Positions 10,920 to 23,187 of a stretch of 64,000 nt of DNA are shown one piece after another. Position numbers and translations under genes: made by a program. This stretch comes from Apoda limacodes (lineage: Eukaryota; Arthropoda; Insecta; Lepidoptera; Limacodidae), in the NCBI GenBank assembly GCA_946406115.1, contig OX291540.1:7064563-7128562 (forward strand), read 5' to 3'. The number at the start of each line of letters is the position of its first letter. Position 1 is the stretch's first letter. Under the pieces are notes generated by a model. It was not told the origin of the DNA, ran no database searches, and saw nothing but the letters and a program-made list of their open reading frames with translations.

Positions 10920-11820
10920 CTCGAGCCGTTGATTCAGGACTGCCATTCGAGAAACACTCATGCGTCCCTTAGCAGTCTTCTTGTCATACGGAAGTTTTGG
11001 ATTGTCTGGGCTCGAAGGATTATTTGGCACTCCTTAAAACTCTTTAAGTACATGCCATGTTTTAGGCTCAAGGCAACTTTGACTCAGCGGCAAATGGGCG
11101 ATTTGCCTTCCGATCGAGTAAACCCCGCTCGCGTCTTTTTTAATGTTGGGCCTGATTTTTAACATTAGAGTTTCTACCCGGTGCAGCGCCAAGGAGGTCA
11201 AGGCATAATTGTGCGTATTTGTATATTTTGTTACAAAGGCTGTCCACCTTGAAGTAGTCTCCTCTCTTTTCGCTTCGTTAGCCACCGTGGATTGCCAAAT
11301 ATCATGCGTTAGGATTGCGGCACCAATTATAAGGGTGCCGATCGGTATCTACGAGAAGTTCACCAGCTCCTTGTTGCGAATCAGCATTCCTGAAAGGGAA
11401 TTAAGTGGTTTTTTGATGCCCCGCATATCCATCTTCGGGCTATTTTTTTTAAGTGGTGGTGAAGGCAGCTAAGGCAAATCTTCGCCGCGTTGTTGGCGAG
11501 ACTGTTCTCACTTTCGAGGAGCTATCTACAGTCATCTGTAAAATTGAGGCGGTACTCAACTCGAGGCCTCGCCGTCCGATTTCTCCGGACCCGAATGATC
11601 TGCAGGTGTTGACTCCTGGTAATTTTTGAAGGCCCTTGACGGCCTTGTCTTACTCAGGCATTATAAAATACTCCAATCAACCGCTTGGCACGGTTTGAAC
11701 TACTGCAACAAATGTCTCAGAGCTTTTGGAAAAGGTTTTCTCTTGAGTATCTTTATCTTTTGCAGCAGCGAGTGCGTTTGTCGGATAAGACTAAACCCCC
11801 AAAGGTGGGTGATCTGATCG
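10920..11820 (+). pseudogene. BEL/Pao integrase remnant
   Basis: Fragments in several frames follow the order of a BEL integrase. There is a Zn-binding region ending CFRLKATLTQRQMGDLPSDR (about 11056-11115), the DDE core start VGPDF and the strand VFVYFVTKAVHLEVVSSL (11212-11265), then the segment before the catalytic Glu (about 11340-11475), then FEELSTVICKIEAVLNSRP (about 11514-11570) with PDPNDLQVLTPG, and finally SQSFWKRFSLEYLYLLQQR and PPKVGDLI (11710-11820), the C-terminal domain. Catalytic Asp residues are not all recoverable and frames change repeatedly. It would have inserted element cDNA into the chromosome. Confidence 0.8.
11339..11472 (+). repeat. Direct repeat copy 1 inside the BEL integrase
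   Basis: From atcggtatctacgagaag to gtggtgaaggcagct this segment is repeated at 11816-11948 with a small number of differences. Here it sits in its proper place in the integrase coding order. Confidence 0.85.
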
Positions 11821-11948
11821 GTATCTACGAGAAGTTCACCAGTTCCTTGTTACAAATCAGTATTCCTGAAGGGGAATTAAGTGGATTTTTGATGCACCGC
11901 ATATCCATCTTCGGGCGAATATTTTGAAGTGGTGGTAAAGGCAGCTAA
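11816..11948 (+). repeat. Direct repeat copy 2, misplaced integrase segment
   Basis: Second copy of 11339-11472, attached after the C-terminal integrase words PPKVGDL. The integrase order therefore runs backwards here, which needs a duplication or template switch. The junction on the right goes directly to an antisense retroposon at 11953. Confidence 0.85.
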
Positions 11949-11952
11949 GGCG

Positions 11953-12070
11953 TCGACACCAAGGATCCCAATGCTCTTGGAGATGGAGAGGGGAGTGTTC
12001 TAGAATTGTGGGACCACAGTAAATGGGGTTTTCTTAGCGGTGAACGCGCACACTTGTGTCTTTGTAGGGA
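11953..12070 (-). mobile_element. Retroposon fragment (same family as 28139-28675)
   Basis: The plus strand gtcgacaccaaggatccc and ttggagatggagaggggagt match 28586-28665 almost exactly. Translated on the minus strand it gives NPTKTQVCAFTAKKTPF and PLSISKSIGILGVD, the thumb region of a Jockey-group reverse transcriptase. Only about 118 bp remain. Confidence 0.75.
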
Positions 12071-12869
12071 TTATTGACAAATCAACAATGAACAATTGAA
12101 AACTTAAGAATCGAACCTAATTATAGAAAGTCATATTTTAGTTACCAGTGCTATTTACAAACATATATGAAGAAATAGATTAAACCGACTGACTGTCTGA
12201 CTTACTGACTGGTGTAGGCCAGCACTGATAAAGGATTATGTAAAATTTAAGTTTAATTTCATAAACACTCCTGATTACAATAAGCTATTAACTTATCGCA
12301 CAACTAAACTCAAAGCTACATAGTGTAGGTACTATGGCCGCTGAAACGGGGTTCTTTATGCAGTACCGTAGTTTCCTGGAATATATAAATTTTCAAAAAG
12401 TGACTTTAAACGTTAGATTTTGCATGTAATTTATTTCACTTGATTTTAAGAAAAACAAAGAATCTAAAATTATTTTTAAAGATGCTTTTGAAAAAATAAC
12501 TTAAATAGTATTTTATCACAACCAAGCGAAAGTAAGTAAATATTTTGAAATGAGGAGCCAGGTTTTTCAGCTTGGCTTTATTAATAATCCACTGATGCAA
12601 CGACGGGTGCTAAACAACATGCAATGAGTACAGAAAAGGAAAGGAATTGAAATCTGGAGTTATTGTCCATATAACATTTATTTTGCTGTAAGAGGCTATT
12701 GATAAAAAATTCAATAATTTCAGGATTATTTCTGTATCTATAGAAATAAACTAGTTTAATACTTAATGCACCAGTATAGATATTTTATCCGATTTCGTAA
12801 GAATAAATAATAGTATTATTATATTTTGGATGGAAACCAGATTTCAAGATTTTTAGCTAATCTTATTAG
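12071..12869. other. Non-coding stretch
   Basis: No gene, RNA or recognisable repeat was seen; AT-rich sequence. Confidence 0.5.
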
Positions 12870-12939
12870 CAATCCGTTGCCGTTCGTGTTTGAGGAGTGC
12901 GACACGCGCTGCATGTGGACCGCGCTGATATTGGAATAA
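12870..12939 (+). CDS. Candidate terminal exon, unknown gene
   Basis: A short GC-rich island follows an acceptor-like tcttattag. Read from 12871 it is open for 22 codons (NPLPFVFEECDTRCMW then TALILE) and ends in TAA at 12937-12939, which overlaps an AATAAA. The base composition contrasts with the AT-rich flanks. The peptide has two Cys. I do not recognise a family, there is no obvious partner exon, and a chance island is quite possible. Confidence 0.2.
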
Positions 12940-14340
12940 AATTTAGCTCGCAATATGAAACTAATTCTGTTTTAGGTTTAGATACGCCAAGAGTGAGTAA
13001 GTAAACTGTTAATAGTTATTCCTACAATAAAACTGTAAAGTCAACTTTATTCTGATTATAGTAAAGACATCAATTTAAAAAAAACTTTTGTTTTGTTTTT
13101 TTATAATTTTAATTTTTTTAATAGGTTTTGTTATTTTATGGGTTATTGCTATTATTATTGTACCCAACGAAACAGCACTGTAGCATGTATAGTTGTTAGT
13201 ATGCTCTTAAACTATAATGTTATATTGTGTATCATTTCCACTTGTATATAGTAGCACCTACTGTGGTAATAACAATTTACTATGTATGTTATGTTATATA
13301 CTTACTTATATTTTTGTATGTAACTCACATAGCGATTGAAATCCGTAATTGTTATGTAACTTCCGTTACCTTAAGACTAATTGGCAGAAATTCCTGGCCA
13401 CAATAAGACCGTCATCATACAATAAGGTAGATTTAGCAAATATACAGACAGAATAGTTTTTAAAGAATTTGTATTCTTTGTTAGTCTTCATGGAACACCG
13501 AAATGGATCAAAACTTTCTAAACTACAATATTACTTCAAAATTTCTGAGTATATTCGATGTAATCTTAAGATTTGAAAAGCAACAGTCACAGAATGTCAT
13601 GATCATAAGTAGATAACCCTTTGAAGGAATCTCTTCTTAGTCTCCATTCAACGCGAGCTAGGATCCTAATTCAAGTCTTTATAGAACTCGTACAGCATTC
13701 GATACGAGTCCGTTAAGTCTCCAGAGCCCGTACAGTTTTCTATAGCTTCTAAAGTATTGTGTCGAATGATTCTGAGAAAGAAGCGTAATACTGCACTACA
13801 GAACTTCAAAGGGGCTCTTTCCAGTATTGAAATAGAATAGAATAAGAATATTACAACTTCTTTTAGTGAATTTAATATAAATGTATCAATATATCATTAC
13901 GTCACTATTTACTGATTTGATAATATAGTGTAAAAACGCAGTGATTATATTCTCTTTCGTGTAAAATATCATCGAAACAGATTTAGTTACGATAAAACTA
14001 AAATTGAAATCTTCTGATTTTTTAGTTTCTAAGTAATACAATTTTTTAATGAAAAACTTTTATTCTACTTTTTATTTTTATATTTCGTACATATGCTTAG
14101 ATTTGCAAGGTTTCGTAACCTATCCCCCTTCATTTTCCATTAATTCTGTTATATATATATTATTTTATTTTACATGTTATTAATTTTTAATTTAAATGCT
14201 GCAGCACTTCAGTTTAAAATTTGTCTAGTCCACGAGTTTTTATTGTGGGAGAAAATTGGAGAAACGATAATACTACTACGTCTATTCTCTTCCCAATCGT
14301 CATTAGATAACTTGAATTAATAAAGTGTTATGAAAATAGC
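12940..14340. other. Non-coding stretch
   Basis: AT-rich, with short homopolymers and a tatatatata run near 14150. Nothing coding was recognised. Confidence 0.5.
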
Positions 14341-15075
14341 TATGATTTTATAAAGTAATATAGCTGCGTGCGGTTGGGTACGGATTGGTTGCGTGCGTAC
14401 TCGTATGAACTGCAGCTCTCTTAGACGCATGCGTAACTCTGTGTGTCAAGAATGTACGCACACGTCTACGCTTGCGTTTACGTCTACATGCCGTATATAA
14501 GCTGGCCAAAATAGCGATGTAACAAATAAACTGTTTGCACTATAAATTAACCTCTACAATTTTGATAATAACATACGATGCAGTTCAATTATACAAAAGT
14601 ATAATACTAATACGACAAAATACATGAATTGATCAAAAACTTAATAAATAATACAAACCTATATAAATCTTTCTTTATCAATTTATAAAAAGAGAATTGA
14701 CTGACTAATTAGAGTAAAGCCGAAACTACTAAAACATTAAATTTGGCAGTAGGCTCCTTTATGACGTACGCACGTAATCATAAGCGAATTTTAGAAATTC
14801 GACCCTAAAAGGCTTCAATGCCACTAAATTACGCTATCAATGGGTATTTGAATTTACTCATGTAATTTCAAAAAATGTATTTGTTACATTTATTGTGACA
14901 TTTTTAAGCTATTGCATAGCTTTTATCGCGGGCTCTGAGCGCGGCGACCGAATCAAGAAATTTCGTAACGAAAATAAAACCTAACAATCGTCTAACGTCG
15001 TTTCAGTTCGGCAGACTTCGGCTCGGTGTTTGTGTACGTGCAGCTAGACGTATGCGTGCAGACTAGCTGCTAACT
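14341..15075. other. Region with GC-richer ends, unclassified repeat
   Basis: Two GC-richer patches (14360-14500 and 14930-15070) share words such as gcgtgc, gacgcatgcg or gacgtatgcg and gcagct in opposite orientation, which could be the ends of a decayed element. A tataagctgg word lies near 14495. At 14690-14830 there is a trace of the repeat also seen at 45955 and 46870 (attgactgactaat, aaattcgaccctaa). No transposase is present. Confidence 0.35.
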
Positions 15076-15102
15076 GCTCATTTTTTTTTTCTGATCTGAC
15101 AA

Positions 15103-15430
15103 TGCAGTTGACTTTTGCAGCCATTACTCCTTCACCGGGCTTTTTGGGGTGAGACTCTGAAGGAGCCTCAGCCCATAAAGTGCCCAAAGCTCAAGGGCTC
15201 CCCGCGGGGGGACCCTCGGCTTGGGTTGTTGCTCTCGGGGGCGTCCCTTCGACCGGCGTGAGTCTCGAACCCGAAGGTGAGTCACCGCCAGGAGGGGAGT
15301 TCCCCGTTACGCGGGTGCGGTTGCGATTGAGTGGGGGCGAGAAGCGCCTCGGAACTCTTTGATACCTCGTGTATCCTTGCGGGCGCCGACGAACCTGGGG
15401 ACTTCGGCGTCGTGTTTGGAGGGAGGCACT
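15103..15430 (+). repeat. GC-rich retroposon 5'-type fragment
   Basis: Strongly GC-rich compared with its flanks. The words ccattactccttcaccggg and ggggtgagactctgaagg recur in shorter form at 16600-16645 (caattactgctccactgg, ggggcgagactctgaagg), so this is a repeat family. It carries a 60-codon open frame (15180-15362, GGVPSTGVSLEPEGE) but no known domain. The composition resembles the 5' region of some moth non-LTR elements; this is inference. Confidence 0.45.
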
Positions 15431-15590
15431 ATTGACATATTTGAGTTTTAAGCGCGAATTGTGTTTTAATGAGATTGGTTCTGTACAATTAAATATGACG
15501 TATGAGTTGTCTTGTAACATATTTGAATGTTAAGCGCGAATCGTGTTTAAAGGTTTTCACTTCTGCCGGCACTCCCGGAGTGCAACTCGT
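15431..15590 (+). mobile_element. MITE-like family A, right-end fragments
   Basis: Two partial tandem pieces: gacatatttgagttttaagc (15434-15453) and the full right end from catatttgaatgttaagcgc to cactcccggagtgca (about 15519-15584). The left end is missing. The sequence joins the GC-rich repeat to its left. Confidence 0.7.
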
Positions 15591-17016
15591 TTTTTTTGGC
15601 CCAGGTGGATCAGGTTGCATGACACATGAGTCCGAACGAGACAGTGGTCCAAGGAGCCAAGTGGCGCATCCACTGAGACGGAATATCTGTCCGGACGTGT
15701 AGTCGGCAGAAGGTCCAGTAAGAACTTTTGTATGGTCTTTTGTATCTGGTATTCTCGTTGGAGAAAGTATTAGCTGAGAGAATCCATAGGTCAGAGCAAA
15801 TTCATGAGCAGATATCCCTTTGTAGTTATTGGTTCAACAACTGAGAGCGAAATCGGACGAATACGTAAGCAGCTGATTTTTATTATTGCAATAGCTTTAA
15901 CGCGACAGGCCCCGAGTGCCACTTTTCTTTTTTTTTTTTCTTAAATATCCATACAAACTCGTCGTTTAAGCTTCTTTTAACCTGATCTTTCTGTAGAACT
16001 ATATTATTAGATGTCACAGTGGTGCCTCTGCCACGTAGAAACTTACGTGGCCAGTCTAAAGGTAGAGTCAGGTAGAAGATCGTCTAAATAATGAAAGTCA
16101 AAAATGATACAACTATAGACATTTTCTAACCAAACTCTTGTTTTTTTTTGGAGGACAACTCCTTACTAAATTTGAATGAGACCAATCCATGGGTTAAGCA
16201 TTCCATATATGTAAAAAATGCAAATCAGTTCATAAATGACGGGGTTCTGCGTTATCAAACATCAAAATTGGGAATGTCCTTCTTTTTTAAAGTCGGTTAA
16301 AAAAGCTTTGTAAGGCGGATTTTACTTCAATATCAAAGTAGATAACATACAAAACCTTGATGTAATATTCACTTTCAAAAGAAGCTGTGAAAAAAAACGA
16401 GCTGAAAAACGTAATATCAATGCGAGTTAATCGCACCTTGCAAGCCGTCTACTTTCAATATTTTCACCCTCACGCACGTTCGCAGAGATTGACTCTAACA
16501 TCTTATGTGCAATCGATAAGCTACGAGCGATAAATGACGTAACAAGTTATAATATTTTGTTATTTTTTTCTGTATGACTAGTACAGTGTGGCTGATGCAG
16601 CAATTACTGCTCCACTGGACTTTTGGGGCGAGACTCTGAAGGCCGGTCGGGCAAGTTATAATAAAGACTAAACCAGGACGGTAGTTCCATTAAGAGTTCA
16701 GTTTTTAATATTTGGCTGCTGTACCCTAAAATCGTTGAACGAACGACGGACAAACATTACGAATTTAATTCTGGCTACGGGACCCTTACAACGGAATGTA
16801 ATTTTTTACGATATACTAATAATAGGTAGGTAGCCCTTTCCATATAGGTATTTAAAAATCGTCAAAATCGGTTCACAAAAACAAAAATGGACATACTTTC
16901 ACCAGTTTAGTTGTAACAGTCTTTTACTTGTCACTCAAGTTATAGAAAAGCTAGTACTTACTAGTGTACAAAGGTCCATAAGTAATCGAAAGTAATTACC
17001 TACATAGACGTATAGA
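15591..17016. other. Non-coding stretch with repeat traces
   Basis: No gene. It contains a short perfect palindrome ccacgta/tacgtgg near 16033-16052, the short copy of the GC-rich repeat at about 16595-16645 and a family B-like trace near 16720-16795 (ctgtaccctaaaatcgttg, gggacccttac). Confidence 0.5.
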
Positions 17017-17123
17017 GCGACAAACTTTACTGACCTGTTGTATGCCGCTGAGGGCGTGTAGGTTCACAGCATTTTAATATTGACTGTTTCATGTTTGAAC
17101 ACCGGGTTAGAAAAGTTTGTTGC
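17017..17123. mobile_element. MITE with 24-bp inverted ends, diverged copy
   Basis: Ends gcgacaaactttactgacct and accgggttagaaaagtttgt form an imperfect inverted repeat and match the ends of the 26448-26559 element. Length is 107 bp. No coding capacity; it would depend on a transposase elsewhere. Confidence 0.65.
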
Positions 17124-20100
17124 CCTATATTGACAAATGTTTTTAGTTCGACTGACTTGCACATCAAAGGTATCGTTCATTTTATACATGACACAAGGCT
17201 TTCCATTGGAGCGGTTGTTGAAAAAACCGATTTTACTTGCAAAAAATTAATGGTAATATTGAAAAAAAAAAACCAATACAAAACCAATGTTGATGTTTTA
17301 AAGAGTTTGAGGACAGGTTACCAAAAAAAATGTTCCACGAGCTGTTTAATCGCTGTTATCATCTCGTTTAGACCGTAACTCGACTCTACGAGGGTCGCAA
17401 AAAATTCAACTGCTCTTAGCTGAAGTTACTCCACGAGAGCCCTGTGAGGAGGGTCTATTGTGAGCCCCAGACAGACTGCCGTACGACTTAATATGCAGAT
17501 GTTTTTGACTGATCATACGTCCTACACAAAACAGCTGCGGCGCATGCCTTCTTTATATTTATTTAAAGAAATTTATAGCTATAAATCTCCGCTTTATACA
17601 ATTATATTTTTATTGAGATATTCTTGCAATTAACTGTATGTTATATATTAAGATACCCTTATTTTATTACGTCACTAAAACTGTGCGTTTGTCTTATAAT
17701 TTTTTTGTTGTGTTTTGGTATGTCGTTTACCAGCTGTAGCGAATGAAACATATTATGTAGCATAAACAATATTGTGTGAGATAAAACTATATTGTGTTTT
17801 CCGTATCTTAACGGTTTCAGTTCCCAGTAGAGGGTAACCAGTGGCTAGATACATACCTGTCTTCACCTAATTTTGTCCTGCAGTGAGCACAACGTCGCAG
17901 CACTGCTTCTAACGCAGAGTGTCTGGATGAAGGTGGATTATATTATGTGCCAAATGGGAAGAAGCCGATTCTTCTTTCTTGGCACGTCATTGTCCAGAGC
18001 TTATTGAGAAGAGAAGAAATACATTTTTTATACGACTGCCAGTAGGTAGGTAAGTTTGTTTTATTCCACCATAACTTCTAAATTCTTGAAAAGATTTTAA
18101 CGTATGGCGTATTGATAGATTGCTTACATTATCCCGAGTGACTCTCGCTATAATTTAAAAAAAAAGTTATGTAAAATATAATGAAAAGACAAATATTAAA
18201 AAAACGACTGCCATGATTATAAAGTGAACTAAAAAGTGAAAACACTGTATTTTAATGCAGGAATGTTTCGGTTTTATTTTACTCTTACTCTGTTTCACTA
18301 ATAACTACGGCCGTTGTGTTTTTTATAATTTTTTTAATCTAAAATTATACCGAACTGACGAACAGCGAATCAAAGTAATATCAAAAATGACATAAGTTGT
18401 AAAATTGATGTATATGTTGAATGTGCTCATCGAGACCTCTTATAAATACTAAACACGAAACATTTTTACTTTATGCATTTAATGATCCATATTGGATTAT
18501 ATGACGCGTGGACCAGTAAAACATAAAAAAATATTATCAGTAGCTTATTAGCTATATATATACACGGGAACATATCATATCAATATAACCATAACCTCAT
18601 AATCATACATAATCATAACCCTCCGCAGTCGAGTAAAAAAGTAGTAATAAAATAGTAAAATAGTAGTTGTTATTAATAAATATAAAAAGAGCCAAATTAT
18701 TCATCTTTTTGAAGTCCGTTTGTGAATTAACCTACACGCCGCATTTGAGACGTCATATTACACAATCAATATTAGCATCAGACTTGTGTGTTCAGACAGC
18801 GATGAAACTCCCGGTGAGGAGTGGTTACCGCGTGATGGACTGTGGGGTCGTACGGTCGAGGTCTGACCCAAACGTTCCTTTCACCAATGATCGCTTGCTC
18901 TTACATCACACACGTGTGATTGATATCACTCAACATATTAGATGTTTATTTAAAGGACTCTATATCAGCAGGGTTTCTAGCGACACTCACTTTCAATCTC
19001 GCTGTAAATCTAGAATCATTTAAACTATGTACTTATAACATATTTTAAGCTACAAAACTTAATCAGTATTATTAGGTTTTGGTGTGATGTGTAATCCAGG
19101 GCGGATCCAGAACAAAATTTTAGGGCGGGCGATCATAAGATCTGAAGGTATTTTTTGAACTTTAAAGAAAAAAATTGATTTAGTATTCTTAAAAATATCA
19201 AGGCGTTTATTTTATTTATCTGAAGGTGAACTTCGAACAACACTACAACAATATTCAGTTGACGAAAAACACGGTTACTTTTAACACTGCTTGGCAAAAC
19301 TAATATAAGATGCCAGTATCAGATACACTCATTTCTCAGGCATTTTTTGTCGCAATGACAGGTTGCACGAAGTAATCATTGAGGCCTCTCAAAACAAGAG
19401 TATTAAGAGTCCGCAAGCAAGCGAGACAGCACAATACGTGGGCTGTAATGAAGTTCTGTAACTCTTTAGCTGTTTAATTAAGGAGTAAGTGAGACAACAT
19501 TACATTGCACACGGCTGAGCGCGGGTTGGCATAGTTTGTGTCTTTTTTAAAAACTTAAATAGAAAATTTGACTGATTCCGATGTTACGATATTGATCTCC
19601 TCAGTAGCGAAATTTTAATATCGGTCCTAGCTTTTCGAGATTCCAGAGTTAAAGCAATGCAAGTAACTATAATTATTGCCTTTTTACTTGACTATTCAAG
19701 ATTACCATACGATTGTTATATGGATTGTTGTCAGACCCTGGATTTATTAAATGAATTTAATCTTTTTAGATAAAATTACAAAAACATATTTTGTATAAAA
19801 ATTGCTTGATGCCTAACATTGGGTAGGTACTTCAAGAGTTGCGACCAACAAAAACGCTACCTACATAAAAGTTCTGGATGACGTCTTGTACTGTTTACGC
19901 AATGAAGATATCTCTTGTAAGAATTTTATTGGTTAAGTCTTAAATATATTGTTGCTTTATATGAGTGTTAGCAAAATACATAGATAACATAAATTCAAAT
20001 ACCCTTTTTATATGAGTTTTGAATCTAGTAAAATAGGCAAAACCCACAGATAAAGTATTTTCAAGATTTATTTAATAGTTATTTATGATACAAGTGCGGT

Positions 20101-21019
20101 AAATAGGTTATTGTTTTTAAAGGCACGCATTCGGAATAAAGCTTTACGCTCACGTATCATACAACGTGTTTCAATGCATTTTGCGAGGAAATAAAAGTTA
20201 GATATAAATATAAACTTCATTAGAACTAATTTTTAAAAAGTAATATTTACTAAAGACAAAGCAGTTTTGCAATGAAATGGCACGCTTTTTGCGTATACAT
20301 TTTTTTTTCACGAGGCAAAGGTCTGGTCTACGTACAGCCAAATAATATTCAATATATAGTTTTGTTTTTGTGAAAATGACATATTCAAAAATTTAATGTT
20401 AAATAATGTTGTGGTGTTTATTATCTACTAATTTTAGTACAACTACTACTACTAATTTAACTATCTGCTAATTTTATCAAACATCAAAACCTACCATCCT
20501 ACTCTATGGTGTAAGGTGCAAACCTTAAAAATTAAAAAAAAACATAACTGAACACGTGAAATAATGGACTTCAATAGTGTTTTATTTAACGCGTGCTCTA
20601 AAGAGTATCTTTGCGATCACTAACTTACAAACATGCCTATTGTGTTCGGTAGAAGTTATCAGCAATATGTCTGACTGCTGAATGCTAATTTCCTTTAAGC
20701 AAGTAGCCGATCGGCTGCCCTACTCAAGGTACCATGTCGCATTTCAGGTAATTGGCTACTCCATACAACTTTTTTCAGTACGAAATCTCAAGTTATCAAT
20801 CCTGTGACATACGTAGGTGACCCCTACCTCTTTAGTTTATTACCTAATACTCAGAGGTAGGCTGGTCGCCTGAGTTCTTATCTTTATTTCACATTCCGAA
20901 TCGAACCCTTGCAGAAACAACGAGCATAACCTTCTCTTTTTCTCTACCTTTATTGATATCAGGAGAGAAAAACTCACACTAGGCACAAAGAAAAGTCATC
21001 TGAATATATACGACATAAG
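17124..21019. other. Long non-coding stretch
   Basis: Several frames of 60-118 codons occur here (for example 17091-17378 and 18667-19023), but none shows a domain, a biased codon pattern or exon-like context. A GC-richer patch near 18800-18870 and another near 17880-17990 were examined and not identified. Confidence 0.5.
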
Positions 21020-21095
21020 TAATGAGACGGCGCTATATAGTTGCCGCCGAGTGTAATGACAACAGCTGACGCTTAAATCTTGTGGAAAATCAGAA
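21020..21095 (+). repeat. Short dispersed repeat D, copy 1
   Basis: gacggcgctatatagttgcc, followed by acaacagctgacgc and taaatcttgtggaaaatca, is repeated with changes at 26089-26165. It is non-coding and of unknown class. Confidence 0.6.
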
Positions 21096-23187
21096 AAAAT
21101 ATGTATAGATATTCAGTATAAAATTTAAGTGTCGTACAAAAATTCGTTTTTCAATAAATTCTCAAAGATTCACTATAAAAAAGATATCTTCGACTTATTT
21201 GATAGTGTACTACTGGCTTTACTTTGTGGTCATAGAAGCTAGAGTGTATGATATAGTGCATGCGGCCTATCGTTTCTTAATTCCATGTCTGTGGCATTGT
21301 ACATTATTTGGCAACATCACATTCCGTGACCGCGCAGTCATTATGTCCGCCCAACCAGATTTTCCCACGACCGTCTAGCATAGCCACTCCTACCAAGCCA
21401 TGTCATTGTCACTGGGCGACTTCGATTGTCCATGCAAATTATTCAGATTACGATATGGTGAGCGGTCCAACGAAGAGGGCTGAGGATCGTGTTTGAAGTT
21501 TCACCATGTTAGGTGCACTTCATGGAGTAGGCATTAGACGTATAGCTATTATGATCCTGTTACCGCTAGTACGGAACACATTTGCGCGTATACACACGTC
21601 CTTTATTTTTTGTAGTGTTAGTAGTTACGAATAAAGGTGTAAATATCTGGAGGCCTGACATTGGCAGCGATACTTACTCGTCAAATCATCTAAATGAAAT
21701 TCGTCGCCGTTTTTAGTCGAAGTATTGTTGTCCTTAAATTTATACAAGGTTACCTATAATTTTATAAACTTAAATTAAACTAAAAATAAAATTAAATGTG
21801 AGAAATGTTATTGTAGAAATGCAATTTACTAGTAAGGGAGACGAGATCTGCAACTGGCTACTACTTGTTGATTCTGCGTATTGAATACAAGGCAGAAATA
21901 CGTTGGCTCTAGGAAAAATATTTTATATTTTAAACATATAATTTTATATTTTAAATATATAAATTGGAGTAAATAATGATCAAAGCTGGCTGTCGAGTAA
22001 AATAGAAATAGCTTTTGATGGATCGCTTTACACAGACGTGGAGGTACCTATATCTAGATGTTTTGATCTATGAAACAGAAAGAACAAAGGCCACTATTTA
22101 TACATGATTGGACTAGATCGACCTCTTTAAGCACATATTACAATTTGTAAAAAAAAATTAGTATGGTAGTTGGCAACTTATCTTGAGAATATTTGTTACG
22201 TCTTTAAAAAATCATTTTTTTAGCGATAAAAAACAAACAGCTGGACCGATTTTGCTCAAACTCATGCATCTAAGCCAGGACGTAGCGTGTGGATTGATAT
22301 GGTCACGAGGCAAATTTGTCCATTGGTTCTTGAGACATCGAGGGGCAAAAAAAGCTAATCTACATTCATACTCACACTCACACTCACAAACTACTCTAAA
22401 AACGCAAATTTAGCGATTTCTATTTTCGGACCTATTATAATTTATAAATTTTAAATTATATTTTTATTAATATTTATATTTTATATTAACTTCCCTCAAG
22501 AGAAGTATAAAAAGGGCAAATGTGTTAAGTGTACATAGTATATAAGATTTGAGGTTCGGTCTCTGTAAAAGTAAATATTTTTAACTTATTTTTTTTTTAA
22601 AATCATTTGTAATACTACAATTGCTTTATAATATTATATATTTTTTTAACGCCTTGGTTAGCCACGGAAAAATATACGTTTCATGGATATAATACCGCCT
22701 TTAAATTTTAGAATTTATACGTAATTATTTTATTGTATTGGTATAAACAAGAACGCAGATTCCACGTTCACTAAACAAAAATTAATAAATATTTAATAAC
22801 ACCTGCCATTATGCCGTTTATAGTAAGAAAATATCAATCCCTAGTGTTGGTACAACATGAATGATATCTTTTGTACAGCTCACTGACCAACAATAACTCA
22901 TTTGATATTGGTAAGAAAGAGCAGACGTTGACATTACTAACAGTCGGTACGACCTGGATGTTAACGTCATTGAGTGGCTACGACAGCTAACGCACTCATC
23001 CATTAGTTTGTGAGCTAGTATGAGCAGACGAGAGTCTCTGTTTAGCAACAATTGTTGAGCAAGTATGTCACTCGGAATTTGCTGCAATGGTGCTTGATAT
23101 AATGGTTAATGGCAGAATGTGTATCGCTTCAGTGATTCTATGATAAAGATTTCAGTCGATTAGGGTGAAAAATAGAGTCGAAAATTG
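21096..23187. other. Non-coding stretch
   Basis: A cactcacactcacactcac microsatellite lies near 22372-22390. A trace of a moth repeat (caaacagctggaccgatttt) is near 22234. No gene was recognised. Confidence 0.5.

Larger units (their letters stand above)
9417..11950 (+). mobile_element. Decayed BEL/Pao LTR retrotransposon
   Basis: A plus-strand element with a 5' LTR (9417 to about 9715), gag remnants (about 9770-10170) and integrase remnants (about 10920-11820). Protease, RT and RNase H were not recognised, so the middle is deleted or beyond recognition. It is broken by several frameshifts and stops. It carries a second copy of an integrase segment (11816-11948) and ends abruptly at an antisense retroposon fragment. 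No 3' LTR is present. Confidence 0.8.

Noticed and set aside
14341..15075. Full DNA transposon with inverted ends
   Set aside because: The similar words at the two GC-rich ends are short and do not align as a continuous inverted repeat.
15180..15520. GC-rich frames with Pro and Gly-rich peptides
   Set aside because: Part of a dispersed repeat; both strands are open because of base composition.
18667..19023. 118-codon plus-strand frame
   Set aside because: No family signature, no splice context and no composition change.
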